Assembly: GCA_001899065.1 (NCBI GenBank)
Contig: MKUZ01000021.1
Location: 15,815 to 71,633, forward strand
DNA from: Devosia sp. 66-22
GTDB taxonomy: Bacteria; Pseudomonadota; Alphaproteobacteria; Rhizobiales; Devosiaceae
Reading direction: 5' to 3'
DNA: 55,819 nt
Below are positions 25,013-33,648 of the stretch, piece after piece; position 1 is the stretch's first letter; every line of letters begins with the position of its first letter. The notes below the pieces were generated by a model. It was not told the origin of the DNA. It did not search any database and worked only from the letters and a program-made list of their open reading frames with translations. The position numbers were made by a program, and so were the translations under genes.

Positions 25013-26677
25013 GTGCCAGGCACCTTCGTCATTATCGACCTGCTCGGCGGCATCGCGCTGCTGCTGTGGGGTGTGCGCATGGTCAAGACGGGGATCATGC
25101 GCGCCTTTGGCGATCGCCTGCAGCTTTTCCTCGAGCAGCGCCTGGGCAATCGCCTCACCGCGTTCGGGGGCGGTGTCGTTGCCACCGCGATCCTCGGCAG
25201 CGCCACGGCGATGGCCCTCATCGTCTCCGGTCTTGCCGCCAGCGGCGCCATCGGCGCCACGACCGGCCTCGCCGTACTGCTGGGTGCCGATGTGGGTTCG
25301 GCGCTGATCTCGGCGGTGCTCGCCTCGGGGTCCTCGAATGCGACCGCTGTGGCGCCGGTGCTGCTGTTCGTCGGCTACGTCACCTTCGCCGTCGCCACCG
25401 AGTTCCGACCCAAGAATATCGGCCGGGTCCTTCTCGGTCTGGGCCTCATGCTGCTGTCGCTCAAGCTCGTGGTGGGCGCCACGGCGCCGCTGCGGGAGGC
25501 GAGCCTGTTCCATGAAGCGCTCTCGGCCATCGCATCGGAACCGGTGCTGGGGTTCCTGGCCGGCGCCGTACTCGCCTGGCTCTGCCACTCGACGCTGGCG
25601 GTGGTGCTGCTGATCTCGTCCTTCGTGCTCGGGGGCAGTCTCGACATGGCCGGCGCGTTGCCCTTCATCCTCGGCCTCAATTTCGGCGGCGGACTGCCTG
25701 CCATCACCGCCACGCTCGACCAGCCCGCGGCGGCGCGCCAGCTGCCGATCGCCAATATGGTCTGCCGCGGCCTGCTGGCCATTGCGGGGCTCGTGGCGGC
25801 GCGGCCGCTGGCCGGCCTGCTTGCCGCCGTCCCCGTCGATGACCTCCATGTGGTGGCCGCCATTCACGCCGGCTTCAACATTCTCGCCGCGGCAATCTTC
25901 CTGCCGCTTGCGCCGGTCGTGGTCGGCCTCGTGGGCCGGTTCACGAGAGACCCCGACCAGCCTGAGGATGCGCAGGCCAGGCCCCGCTATCTCGACCGGA
26001 CAGCTCTCGACACGCCAGCGATTGCGCTGTCGAACGCGGCCATGGAAACGGTGCGCATGAGCGAGCTGCTGGCGCGTATGCTGGCCACGGCGTTCCAGGT
26101 GCTCGAAACGCGGCGGCTCGAAGTGCTCAAGGAAATCGCGCCCATCGATGCCCGGCTCGGCAACTACCTCAATGCCATCCATGCCTATGTGGGCGAGCTC
26201 AGCCAGAACCAGCTTTCGCCCGAGGAGTCGCGGCGCGCCTTCGAGATCGTGCTCTACGCGAGCAATCTCGAGCATGCCGGCGACGTCATCAAGCTCAATT
26301 TGGCCGACCGCATCAAAAGCAAGGTGAAGCAGAACGTCGAGTTCTCGAACGAGCAGTCCAAGTCGCTCGAGGCGCTGATGCAACTGGTCAACGACTGCCT
26401 TCGACTGGTCCCGGGCGCGGTCACCTCACGCGACGTGGAAGCGGCGACGCGCCTTGCGGCGCACAAGGACCTGTTCCGCAAGCTCGAGGATCAGGTGATC
26501 GACGATCATCTCAACCAGGACGCAACCGCAAAGCGGGTTTCCCTGCGCGCCAGTGCGCTCTTCGTCGATCTGGTCCGCGACCTGCACCGGATCAATTCGC
26601 ACGTCGCGGCGGCGGGCTATCCAGTCATCCAGGCGGCGGGGTTGCTCAACGAAACGCGCCTCAGGGAAACGGGCTGA
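25013..26677 (+). CDS. Na/Pi cotransporter family protein with PhoU-like tail
   Basis: A 554-residue protein. Residues 1-310 hold two NaPi repeats (LLGGIALLLWGVRMVKTG, then the LGSATAMALIV and LCHSTLAVVLL inverted QSS-like motifs, here with S/T-rich SAT and HST). Residues 340-545 are a helical PhoU-like cytoplasmic domain. Members can move phosphate into or, like E. coli YjbB, out of cells. Placement three bases after a phosphatase suggests disposal of released phosphate. GTG at 25013 is the start. Confidence 0.9.
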   Translation: MPGTFVIIDLLGGIALLLWGVRMVKTGIMRAFGDRLQLFLEQRLGNRLTAFGGGVVATAILGSATAMALIVSGLAASGAIGATTGLAVLLGADVGSALISAVLASGSSNATAVAPVLLFVGYVTFAVATEFRPKNIGRVLLGLGLMLLSLKLVVGATAPLREASLFHEALSAIASEPVLGFLAGAVLAWLCHSTLAVVLLISSFVLGGSLDMAGALPFILGLNFGGGLPAITATLDQPAAARQLPIANMVCRGLLAIAGLVAARPLAGLLAAVPVDDLHVVAAIHAGFNILAAAIFLPLAPVVVGLVGRFTRDPDQPEDAQARPRYLDRTALDTPAIALSNAAMETVRMSELLARMLATAFQVLETRRLEVLKEIAPIDARLGNYLNAIHAYVGELSQNQLSPEESRRAFEIVLYASNLEHAGDVIKLNLADRIKSKVKQNVEFSNEQSKSLEALMQLVNDCLRLVPGAVTSRDVEAATRLAAHKDLFRKLEDQVIDDHLNQDATAKRVSLRASALFVDLVRDLHRINSHVAAAGYPVIQAAGLLNETRLRETG

Positions 26678-26698
26678 GCCCAGCTCTGATCCGTCGTT

Positions 26699-27394
26699 CT
26701 AGTCGCGCTCGCCGAAATAGGTATTCGACCATTCAAGGATGTGGGCCCGCATCGCGGCCGACGCATCCGTGGCGCGCCGTGCCTTGACGAGGTCGAAGAT
26801 CGCGCGGTGGTCGTCGATTTCCTTGCGGCGAGCATTGGGGATCGCGTCGATGCGGCGGCCGCGCTCCTGCATGATGTGGAGGATCGAGGACATGAAAGAG
26901 GCGGCGACGCGATTGTGCGACGCCTCGGCCAGGAGGATGTGGAAGCGCGCGCCATACTCGGACACCGGCTTGTTCTGTTCGTGCTGCGCCTCGTGCTCGA
27001 CGAGAAGCTGCTCGATGCGCGCGAGATCTTCCTCGGTGGCGCGCGTCGCGGCGAGGCCGACGCAATCGGGCTCGATCATCACGCGCGCCTCGAGCATTTC
27101 CTCGGCCAGCGTGTCGTTGATCAAGAGGCCGATCACATCGGTGCGGAACAGCTCGGCCGGGGTCGGCGCCTTGACGATCGTGCGATGGCCGGCGGACGAC
27201 TCGACCACGTTGAGCGCGACAAGATTCTGCAGGGCTTCGCGGACCGTCGAGCGGCCGACATCGAGGCTTTCCGCCAGTTCCTTTTCAGAGGGCAGGGCGT
27301 CCCCGACGCGCCAGATGCCCGAGCGGATCATGCCCAGGAGCTGGTTCGCAGCTGTTTGCGTGCTGGTCAGCCGGACCACGGGTTTGAGCGCCAA
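26699..27394 (-). CDS. GntR/FadR-subfamily transcriptional regulator
   Basis: A 231-residue protein. The winged-helix N terminus is RVGDALPSEKELAESLDVGR plus STVREALQNL. The all-helical FCD ligand domain follows from about residue 85, with candidate metal ligands in MIEPD, EYGARFHILLAEASHN and DHRAIF. TTG at 27394 has an AGAGGA site upstream. It ends a leftward unit with the MBL and PLP genes and probably represses both that unit and the divergent ABC operon. It is convergent with the Na/Pi gene. Confidence 0.9.
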   Translation of the reverse strand: MALKPVVRLTSTQTAANQLLGMIRSGIWRVGDALPSEKELAESLDVGRSTVREALQNLVALNVVESSAGHRTIVKAPTPAELFRTDVIGLLINDTLAEEMLEARVMIEPDCVGLAATRATEEDLARIEQLLVEHEAQHEQNKPVSEYGARFHILLAEASHNRVAASFMSSILHIMQERGRRIDAIPNARRKEIDDHRAIFDLVKARRATDASAAMRAHILEWSNTYFGERD

Positions 27395-27406
27395 GGCGAG
27401 TTCCTC

Positions 27407-27421
27407 TCAGATTATCTGACA
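27407..27421. promoter_or_regulatory. candidate FadR-type operator before the regulator
   Basis: TCAGATTATCTGA (27407-27419) is a palindrome with one central base, 13 bases upstream of the regulator start. The overlapping 9-mer TATCTGACA (27413-27421) recurs with one change as TGTCTGACA at 29356-29364 in the divergent promoter region. Confidence 0.5.
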
Positions 27422-27453
27422 GCTAGTCCCAGGCCGGCGGTTTGGCAATCGCG

Positions 27454-28191
27454 TCAGATGAAGTTTAGCGGTGGCAACAGGCGGTCGATGCGCTCCATTG
27501 CTTGTGCCACATGCGAGCGCGCGTCGGCGAGGATAGCGGGACCGTGCCCGGGCAGCAGAGCGTCGAAGCTCAGCGTAGCGAGCCGGCGGATCGAGGCGCA
27601 ACTGTCCGCGACCGAGCTGTCCCAGGTATCCTGCAGCACGATCGTGCCGCCAGCAAAGATTGCGTCGCCGCCCACCAGGGTCACCCGGCCGCCGGCACGG
27701 ACGAGGTAGCTGAAATGATCGGCACTGTGGCCGGGAGTCGCGAGCGGCAGGATCTCGGCGTCGCCGATGCGGACGGCGACGCCGTCGGCGACGACGTGGT
27801 CGACTGCTGTGGCCGTGAGGCGATAATCGGGGGGGTAGATGCCGGCGGACCGCGCGACGGGCAGGCTGATGCTGGCTTCGTCGCCGACGGTCAGCCATTG
27901 GGCGGTCAGCGGACCGGCATGGATAACGGTGCCGTAAGACGCGGCCAGCGCTGCGGCGCCTCCGGCATGGTCGGCGTGAGCGTGCGTCAGAACCAGATGT
28001 CTGGGGCCGTCGCGAAAGCCGGCTTCCGACAGCGCCCGGCGCTGCTCGCCCGGATCGATGGCGGTGCCGGCGTCAAAGAGGACGAGGCCTTCGGTCGTCT
28101 CAAGCCCGAAGGCATTGCAGTCGCCGACGCCGGACAGAGGCACGCCGTCATGCGTCCCCAAAATCTGGTGCCAGCGCTCGTCGATCCGCAT
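27454..28191 (-). CDS. MBL-fold metallohydrolase
   Basis: A 245-residue metallo-beta-lactamase-fold hydrolase. The zinc motif is LTHAHADHAGGAAAL, a second His lies in TPGHSADH, an Asp in GGDAIFAGG and the last His in LLPGHGPAIL. It is cytoplasmic and probably a glyoxalase-II- or lactonase-like hydrolase. ATG at 28191 lies just after the PLP gene stop (28197), so the two are co-transcribed. The long upstream in-frame extension overlaps the PLP gene and is not used. Confidence 0.88.
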   Translation of the reverse strand: MRIDERWHQILGTHDGVPLSGVGDCNAFGLETTEGLVLFDAGTAIDPGEQRRALSEAGFRDGPRHLVLTHAHADHAGGAAALAASYGTVIHAGPLTAQWLTVGDEASISLPVARSAGIYPPDYRLTATAVDHVVADGVAVRIGDAEILPLATPGHSADHFSYLVRAGGRVTLVGGDAIFAGGTIVLQDTWDSSVADSCASIRRLATLSFDALLPGHGPAILADARSHVAQAMERIDRLLPPLNFI

Positions 28192-28196
28192 GACAG

Positions 28197-29288
28197 CTAC
28201 CGTGCCACGCTGTCGGGCAAGGTTGCCAGAGTTGCCGTTTCCATCGCAAGCGGAGCGGTGTCGAGCAGTACATTGGTCTCGCGGAAGCCCGAGCCGCAGG
28301 CGAGGGCGACAACCGTCTGGCCAGTCGTGATTGCGCCGTCGTGCTGCAACCGTCGCAGCGCGGGCAGCAGGATGGCGCTCGACGGCTCGAGGTAGAGGCC
28401 ATCCCGCGCGCCGATCTCGGCAACGGCGGCGATCGCCTCGTCGTCGTCGAAGCGGCATACCGTGCCACCGCTTTCGCGCAGTGCGCGGAGCGCCTCGATG
28501 CCATCGGGCGCGTGATCGTGCGCGATCTTGTTGAGCACTGTCGGTCCGCCAACAGGCGCCGGCAGCGCGAAGAATGCTCCGGCGTCCGCGATGCGGGAAT
28601 CGTGTGCTGTCTTCAGCGTATCGAACCGCGAGGGCACGACGCCGATCAGCCGCGGCAGGCCGGCGATCCGGCCGGCGTCGCGCATCTGGACGAAGCCGCG
28701 ATGGATCGCGGCCAGCGTGCCGCCGCCGCCCACGGGCACCACGAGCACATCGGGCGCCCGCCCGAGATCGTCCACGAGCTCGAAGGCGATGGTGCGTGCC
28801 GCTTCGGCCTGGACGCGGTTGGCCGACTGCGTGGTCGAGGCGACATAGATGCCGTTCCTGCCGGCGAGCCTCGTGACCATCGCGATCAGCTCATCGATAC
28901 CGGCGTCCACCGCGATCAGGCGCGAGCCGAGCGCGTGGAGCGGGTAGACCCGCTCGCGCGGCATGCCGGCCGACATCACGGCGACACTGCGCAGTCCGGC
29001 CTGGGCTGCGTAGGCGGCGTTGGAGAGGCCGGTGGAGCCCGCCGAGACGACCACCATCGTGCGCGCGCCGAGGGCACGGGCCTCGGTTGCGGCAAGCGAG
29101 AGCGCACGGTCCTTGTGCGAGCCGGTGGGATTGCGGGTTTCGTCCTTCCAGATCAGGTCGATGCCGGGCAGCAGGCGGCTGGGCACCACCGGCGTCAGGC
29201 CTTCGCCAAGAGTGACGGGCTCGTCGCCCATCTCCGGGATCAAGTCCCTGTAGCGCCACATGGATTTTTCGTTCTGCATCGCCCGCAT
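28197..29288 (-). CDS. PLP-dependent threonine synthase-like enzyme
   Basis: A protein of about 363 residues, fold-type II (tryptophan-synthase beta-like). The PLP lysine is in NPTGSHKDRA, the phosphate-binding glycine loop is VPVGGGGTLAAI, and SAGSTGLSN is the substrate loop. It resembles threonine synthase or threonine/diaminopropionate-type lyases. No other threonine genes adjoin, so a catabolic lyase role with the divergent hydrolase operon is plausible. The start is ATG 29288 or 29279, and an upstream in-frame start at 29333 is also possible. Confidence 0.85.
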   Translation of the reverse strand: MRAMQNEKSMWRYRDLIPEMGDEPVTLGEGLTPVVPSRLLPGIDLIWKDETRNPTGSHKDRALSLAATEARALGARTMVVVSAGSTGLSNAAYAAQAGLRSVAVMSAGMPRERVYPLHALGSRLIAVDAGIDELIAMVTRLAGRNGIYVASTTQSANRVQAEAARTIAFELVDDLGRAPDVLVVPVGGGGTLAAIHRGFVQMRDAGRIAGLPRLIGVVPSRFDTLKTAHDSRIADAGAFFALPAPVGGPTVLNKIAHDHAPDGIEALRALRESGGTVCRFDDDEAIAAVAEIGARDGLYLEPSSAILLPALRRLQHDGAITTGQTVVALACGSGFRETNVLLDTAPLAMETATLATLPDSVAR

Positions 29289-29320
29289 TCGGATTTTCTC
29301 GGCTCCAACCACAACGGCGC

Positions 29321-29364
29321 TTGACCACGTCACAAATTTCTACACATATTCTGAATGTCTGACA
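29321..29364 (+). promoter_or_regulatory. promoter and operator of the divergent ABC operon
   Basis: TTGACC (29321-29326), an 18-base spacer and CATATT (29345-29350) fit a sigma70 promoter toward 29426. Immediately after it lies TGTCTGACA (29356-29364), a perfect 4+1+4 palindrome close to the FadR-subfamily consensus T-N-GT-N3-AC-N-A. A repressor there would block the start of transcription. Confidence 0.5.
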
Positions 29365-29425
29365 ATCGGGCAGGACGACGTGAGAGCGTCTTCTGACGCC
29401 GATGATCGAAAGGGCAGGGAGCCTC

Positions 29426-30700
29426 ATGATGATCCGCAGGACTAACGCTTCGAAACTCGCCGCGACCGTGGCCGCTTCGCTTGTCGGTGTGGCGCTGGCC
29501 AATGGCGCCGCCGCTGCCGAGCTCAACTTTTCCGTGATGGAATCGGGGACTTACGACAAGGCGGCCAGCCAGATTGCCGCCGAGTTCGCGTCGACCGGCA
29601 CGGATGTGAAGGTGTTCGCCTTCCCCTGGGCCGTGCTGCGCCAGAACAACACGACCGACCTGATCTCGGGGACCAACCAGTACGACGTGATGAGCGGCGG
29701 CTACTACCTCGCCGACGTCTATTCCTACTTCTCGACGCTCGACGACTACATCGCTAGAGACAATTACGGCGAGGGCATGATCGCGGGCCTGCTGTCACCG
29801 GGCCGCTCCGAATTCGTAGCCGGCAAGTCGATCGGCATTCCATACGGCATCGACGCCTATGGGCTGATCTACAACACGGAGATGCTCGAGAAGGCCGGCG
29901 TGCCGCCTGAATTTGCGAGCTGGGCCGACCTTGCCGCGGCCTGCGACAAGATCGTCGCGGCCAATCCCGGCACGGCGTGCTTCAGCCATGCCACGGGCAG
30001 CCCCGAGCAGATCGGCGGCTTCTTCTTCTCGGGCTATGCCGGCACCTACATCTCCGAGGACGGCAAGTATGCCCTCGACGTTCCGGCGGCCACTGCCGCG
30101 GCCGAAGAGATCACCGCGCTCTGGAAGTACCTGCCGGAGAAGGGCACCGCGCTCACCTTCGACGAGGCCCACCAGCTGTTCAAAGATCAGCAGGTGGCCA
30201 TCACGGTTACCTACCCCAGCTTCATCACCAACAGCCTCGACGCCGAGGGTTCGCCGGTCGCCGGCAAGTGGGGCATGAGCCAGTTCCCGGGGCAGGGCTT
30301 CCCGTGGCTATCACTGTGGCAGCTCTTCATTCCCAGCGCTACCGAGGACAAGGACGCGGCCTGGGCCTGGATCAAGGCCTATGCCGGCCCCGAGAACGCC
30401 AAGCGCAATCTCGTTGAACACAATATCGGTTCGGTGTGGGCGGCGACCTATGAGGATCCGGAGCTCAAGGAGAGGAATGCGCACTTCTGGCCGGCGCTGA
30501 CGGCGGGCTTTGCTGCCGCCAAGAATCCGCCGCTTTCAGGCGAGGCGCAGGATCTGCTGACCAATACGCTGCAGGACATCGTCAATGGCCGCGTCTCGGC
30601 TGCCGATGGTATCGGCTCGGTGGCTGCGCAATGGGCCAATATCCCCGTCCCGCCGGCCATGCTCGAGGCCGCTGCTGGATCGGACCTGCAGGAAAAGTAA
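29426..30700 (+). CDS. ABC sugar-type substrate-binding protein
   Basis: A protein of about 424 residues of the extracellular solute-binding family 1. It has a signal peptide to about residue 32 (AAAAE) and binding-protein landmarks such as IPYGIDAYGLIYNTEMLEKAG and the late WLSLWQLFIPSA segment. The mature domain length fits oligosaccharide or glycoside binders, although the linked enzymes suggest an amide-containing compound. The ATG at 29426 follows GGGAG; an ATG one codon on is equally possible. Confidence 0.9.
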   Translation: MMIRRTNASKLAATVAASLVGVALANGAAAAELNFSVMESGTYDKAASQIAAEFASTGTDVKVFAFPWAVLRQNNTTDLISGTNQYDVMSGGYYLADVYSYFSTLDDYIARDNYGEGMIAGLLSPGRSEFVAGKSIGIPYGIDAYGLIYNTEMLEKAGVPPEFASWADLAAACDKIVAANPGTACFSHATGSPEQIGGFFFSGYAGTYISEDGKYALDVPAATAAAEEITALWKYLPEKGTALTFDEAHQLFKDQQVAITVTYPSFITNSLDAEGSPVAGKWGMSQFPGQGFPWLSLWQLFIPSATEDKDAAWAWIKAYAGPENAKRNLVEHNIGSVWAATYEDPELKERNAHFWPALTAGFAAAKNPPLSGEAQDLLTNTLQDIVNGRVSAADGIGSVAAQWANIPVPPAMLEAAAGSDLQEK

Positions 30701-30713
30701 GCTGCCGCACATT

Positions 30714-30737
30714 TCGGGGCGCGGCCTCGCGCCCCGA
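30714..30737 (+). terminator. 10-bp hairpin after the binding-protein gene
   Basis: TCGGGGCGCG (30714-30723) pairs perfectly with CGCGCCCCGA (30728-30737) around GCCT, 13 bases after the stop. No T-run follows. As with the other two binding-protein genes, it probably stabilises the upstream message or attenuates read-through. Confidence 0.55.
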
Positions 30738-30760
30738 TCTCACCACGTACGGACGGTACG

Positions 30761-31711
30761 ATGAGCATTCCCGGCACAATTCCTGAGACGCGGCGACCGG
30801 TCGGCCTGGTCGCACGACTGGAGCGGCGACTCGGCGAGACGGGTATCCTGCTGCTGTTCCTCGCGCCGGCCATGCTGGTTATCGCCGTGGCCCAGTTCTA
30901 TCCGCTCGCGTCGTCGGCCATTCTTTCCTTCTTCGACTGGAGTCTCGCGCGCTCACCCACGGTCGGCCCGTTCATCGGCCTCGACAACTATGCGCGGACC
31001 TTCAAAGATCCGATCTTTGCCGGCACCGTCACCTTCACCATCGTCTTCGCCATCTCCTCGACCCTGCTGCAACTCGCCTGCGGCCTCGGGATCGCGCTGC
31101 TCACCGTAGGCGAGAGCTACACGCTCCGCTTCGTGCGCACCCTGCTCATGCTGCCCATGGTGATCGCCCCCATCGCGGTGGGGACGATCTGGCGCATGAT
31201 CCTCGCGGCGCGCGTCGGTCCGTTGAACCAGGGCCTCGCCGCCATCGGCATCGACGGCCCCAACTGGCTCGGCGATCCGATGTGGGCGGCCTTCTCGCTC
31301 ATCATGATCGATGCCTGGGAGTGGACGCCGTTCGTTGCGGTAACTCTCACCGCAGCCCTCACCTCGTTGCCGGGCGATCTGCTGCGCGCTGCCTCGGTCG
31401 ATGGTGCCGGCCGCTGGAAGAGCTTCCGCTACATCGTGTTCCCGATGATCCTGCCGGTGCTCGTGCTGGTGGCGATGTTCCGGCTGATCGAGGCGTTCCT
31501 CACGCTCGACATCGTGTTCACCACCACGGCGGGCGGTCCTGGCTATGCCACGCATACGCTCAGCTTCTGGATCTACCAGCAGGGGCTCAAATACTTCAAC
31601 ATCTCCTATGCGGCTGCGTCGTCCTGGATCATGCTGCTGGCCTGCGTCGGCATCGCGTTGGCGTTCCTCGCGTGGCGCCGGCAGGTTGGTAAGTGGCAGG
31701 TGTCGCGATGA
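30761..31711 (+). CDS. ABC permease, MalF/UgpA type
   Basis: A 316-residue inner-membrane protein with six hydrophobic segments (first at ILLLFLAPAMLVIAVAQF). The EAA loop is RAASVDGAGRWKSFRYIVFP. It pairs with the next permease to form the heterodimeric channel of a carbohydrate-type importer. Its stop overlaps the next start (ATGA). Confidence 0.92.
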   Translation: MSIPGTIPETRRPVGLVARLERRLGETGILLLFLAPAMLVIAVAQFYPLASSAILSFFDWSLARSPTVGPFIGLDNYARTFKDPIFAGTVTFTIVFAISSTLLQLACGLGIALLTVGESYTLRFVRTLLMLPMVIAPIAVGTIWRMILAARVGPLNQGLAAIGIDGPNWLGDPMWAAFSLIMIDAWEWTPFVAVTLTAALTSLPGDLLRAASVDGAGRWKSFRYIVFPMILPVLVLVAMFRLIEAFLTLDIVFTTTAGGPGYATHTLSFWIYQQGLKYFNISYAAASSWIMLLACVGIALAFLAWRRQVGKWQVSR

Positions 31712-32538
31712 ACCTCGCCGTCCGCCTCGGCCGTGCCACCCTCATCGCCATCGCTCTCGTCGTTGCGTTGGCGCCCTTCGTAGTGCTGTTCCTCAACAGC
31801 CTGCGTCCCGCTGACGAGTTCCTGTCGGCCGGCTCCGGTCTCGTGCCGTCGCACATCACCTTCGAGCACTATGCCGAGATCTTCGATCCGCGCGGCGACA
31901 CGTTCCGCTATCTGCTGAACTCGCTGATCATCACCACCACGAGCACGATCATCGCCGTGCTGCTGGGCGCGATGGCCGCCTATGCGCTCGCCCGTCTCAA
32001 GCTGCCGTTCCGGCTGTCGATCGTCATCGGCGTGATGTTTCTCGTCATCCGCTTCTATCCCAAGATCACAGTCGCCCTGCCGTACTTCCTGCTGATGCGG
32101 CAGTTCAACCTGCTCGATACGCACCTCGCCGTGATCATCGCGCATGTCAGCCTCACCGTGCCGTTCGTCGTATGGATGCTGCTCGCCTTCTTCGAGGACT
32201 TTCCACGGGAGCTGGAGCAGGCCGCGATCGTTGACGGCTGCGGTCCGATCCGGCGCTTCATGCTGATTGTCGTGCCGCTGATGACGCCGGCGCTTGCTGC
32301 GGCGGCCGTGCTCACCGCCTTCATGTCGTGGAACGAGTTTCTGATGGCCTCGACCGTCGCGCCCAATTTCGCAAAGACGCTGCCGGTGCGCATTTCCGGT
32401 TTCATCACGGACAAGGGCATCCTGTGGGGCTCCATGTCGGCGATGAGTTCGGTCATCGTCATCCCGGTCGCATTGTTCGCGCTCTTCACCCAGCGCTATC
32501 TGGCCCGCGGCCTCACGGTCGGCGCGGTCAAGGGATAG
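31708..32538 (+). CDS. ABC permease, MalG/UgpE type
   Basis: A 276-residue inner-membrane protein with six hydrophobic segments and the EAA loop EQAAIVDGCGPIRRFMLIVVP near residue 180. It is the second channel subunit. ATG at 31708 overlaps the previous stop by four bases; an in-frame start five codons upstream is not needed. Confidence 0.92.
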   Translation: MNLAVRLGRATLIAIALVVALAPFVVLFLNSLRPADEFLSAGSGLVPSHITFEHYAEIFDPRGDTFRYLLNSLIITTTSTIIAVLLGAMAAYALARLKLPFRLSIVIGVMFLVIRFYPKITVALPYFLLMRQFNLLDTHLAVIIAHVSLTVPFVVWMLLAFFEDFPRELEQAAIVDGCGPIRRFMLIVVPLMTPALAAAAVLTAFMSWNEFLMASTVAPNFAKTLPVRISGFITDKGILWGSMSAMSSVIVIPVALFALFTQRYLARGLTVGAVKG

Positions 32539-32541
32539 GTC

Positions 32542-33648
32542 ATGTCGTCGGTCAGCCTCAGCAGCATCGAAAAGAAGTATGGCGAGGTCAGTGCCGTGCG
32601 CGATCTCGACCTCGAGATCCGCGACGGCGAGTTCATGTCACTGCTTGGCCCGTCCGGCTGCGGCAAGACGACCACGCTCAACATGATCGCCGGGCTCGAG
32701 CTGCCGACCTCGGGGACGATCCGTATCGGCGATCGGGACGTCACGCGGCTGACGGCTATGCATCGCGACATCGCCATGGTGTTCCAGTCCTACGCACTCT
32801 ACCCGCATATGACGGTCGAAAGGAACATGGGCTTTGCGCTCATGGTGCGCGGTCACCGCCCGGACGAGATTGCGCGGCGCGTCGCGCGGGCCAGCGAGAT
32901 GCTGTCGCTGGGCGACTATCTGGGCCGCTATCCACGCCAGCTCTCGGGCGGCCAACGCCAGCGCGTCGCTCTCGGTCGTGCGCTGGTGCGTGAGCCCGAG
33001 GTCTTCCTGCTCGACGAACCGCTGTCCAACCTCGATGCGGTGCTGCGCGTCCAGACCCGCGCCGAACTTAGCGGCCTGTTCAAGTCGCTCGGTACCACGG
33101 CGGTCTACGTCACGCACGACCAGGCCGAGGCCATGACCATGTCCGACCGCATCGCGGTATTCTCGCATGGTCGCCTGCAGCAGGTCGGCGAGCCGCTCGA
33201 GATTTACCGGGCGCCTGCCAATCGGTTCGTCGCCAGCTTCGTCGGCAGCCCGCCGATGACCTTCCTCGACGCGGTACTGGGGGAGGGCGGCGAGATCGTC
33301 AGCGGTGACCTTAGGCTCAGCGCTCCGGTCGCGCTCGCCGGCGCGCGGCCCGGCCAGCCGATTGTCGTCGGTATCCGTCCGGAGGACGTGCGGCTGGCCG
33401 ACGAGGGGCTGCCGGCAATTGTCGATGTCATCGAGCATCTGGGCTCGCTGCAGGTCGTGCACCTGACCGCAGCCGGCGAGCGCATCGTTGCGCAACTTCC
33501 CGAGGATGCCCGTCTGCGCCGCGGCGACGCGGTACGCGTCCGGCTTGAGCCGGCCCAGCTTTATCTGTTCGACGCCGACGCCGGCGCCTCAATCTATACC
33601 CCCGGCCGCAACGACCGCAGCCCTTCGCACACGGAGACCTCCAAATGA
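32542..33648 (+). CDS. ABC ATP-binding protein, MalK/UgpC type
   Basis: A 368-residue ATPase with intact Walker A GPSGCGKTT, signature LSGGQRQRVALGRAL, Walker B VFLLDEPLSNLD and VTHDQAEAMTM. A C-terminal MalK-type OB/TOBE regulatory domain runs from about residue 235. Its stop overlaps the creatininase-family start, which links transport to catabolism. Confidence 0.93.
   Translation: MSSVSLSSIEKKYGEVSAVRDLDLEIRDGEFMSLLGPSGCGKTTTLNMIAGLELPTSGTIRIGDRDVTRLTAMHRDIAMVFQSYALYPHMTVERNMGFALMVRGHRPDEIARRVARASEMLSLGDYLGRYPRQLSGGQRQRVALGRALVREPEVFLLDEPLSNLDAVLRVQTRAELSGLFKSLGTTAVYVTHDQAEAMTMSDRIAVFSHGRLQQVGEPLEIYRAPANRFVASFVGSPPMTFLDAVLGEGGEIVSGDLRLSAPVALAGARPGQPIVVGIRPEDVRLADEGLPAIVDVIEHLGSLQVVHLTAAGERIVAQLPEDARLRRGDAVRVRLEPAQLYLFDADAGASIYTPGRNDRSPSHTETSK

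Noticed and set aside
24311-26383. A 690-residue leftward frame opposite the phosphatase and Na/Pi genes
   Set aside because: Length comes from GC bias; sense genes have intact catalytic motifs.
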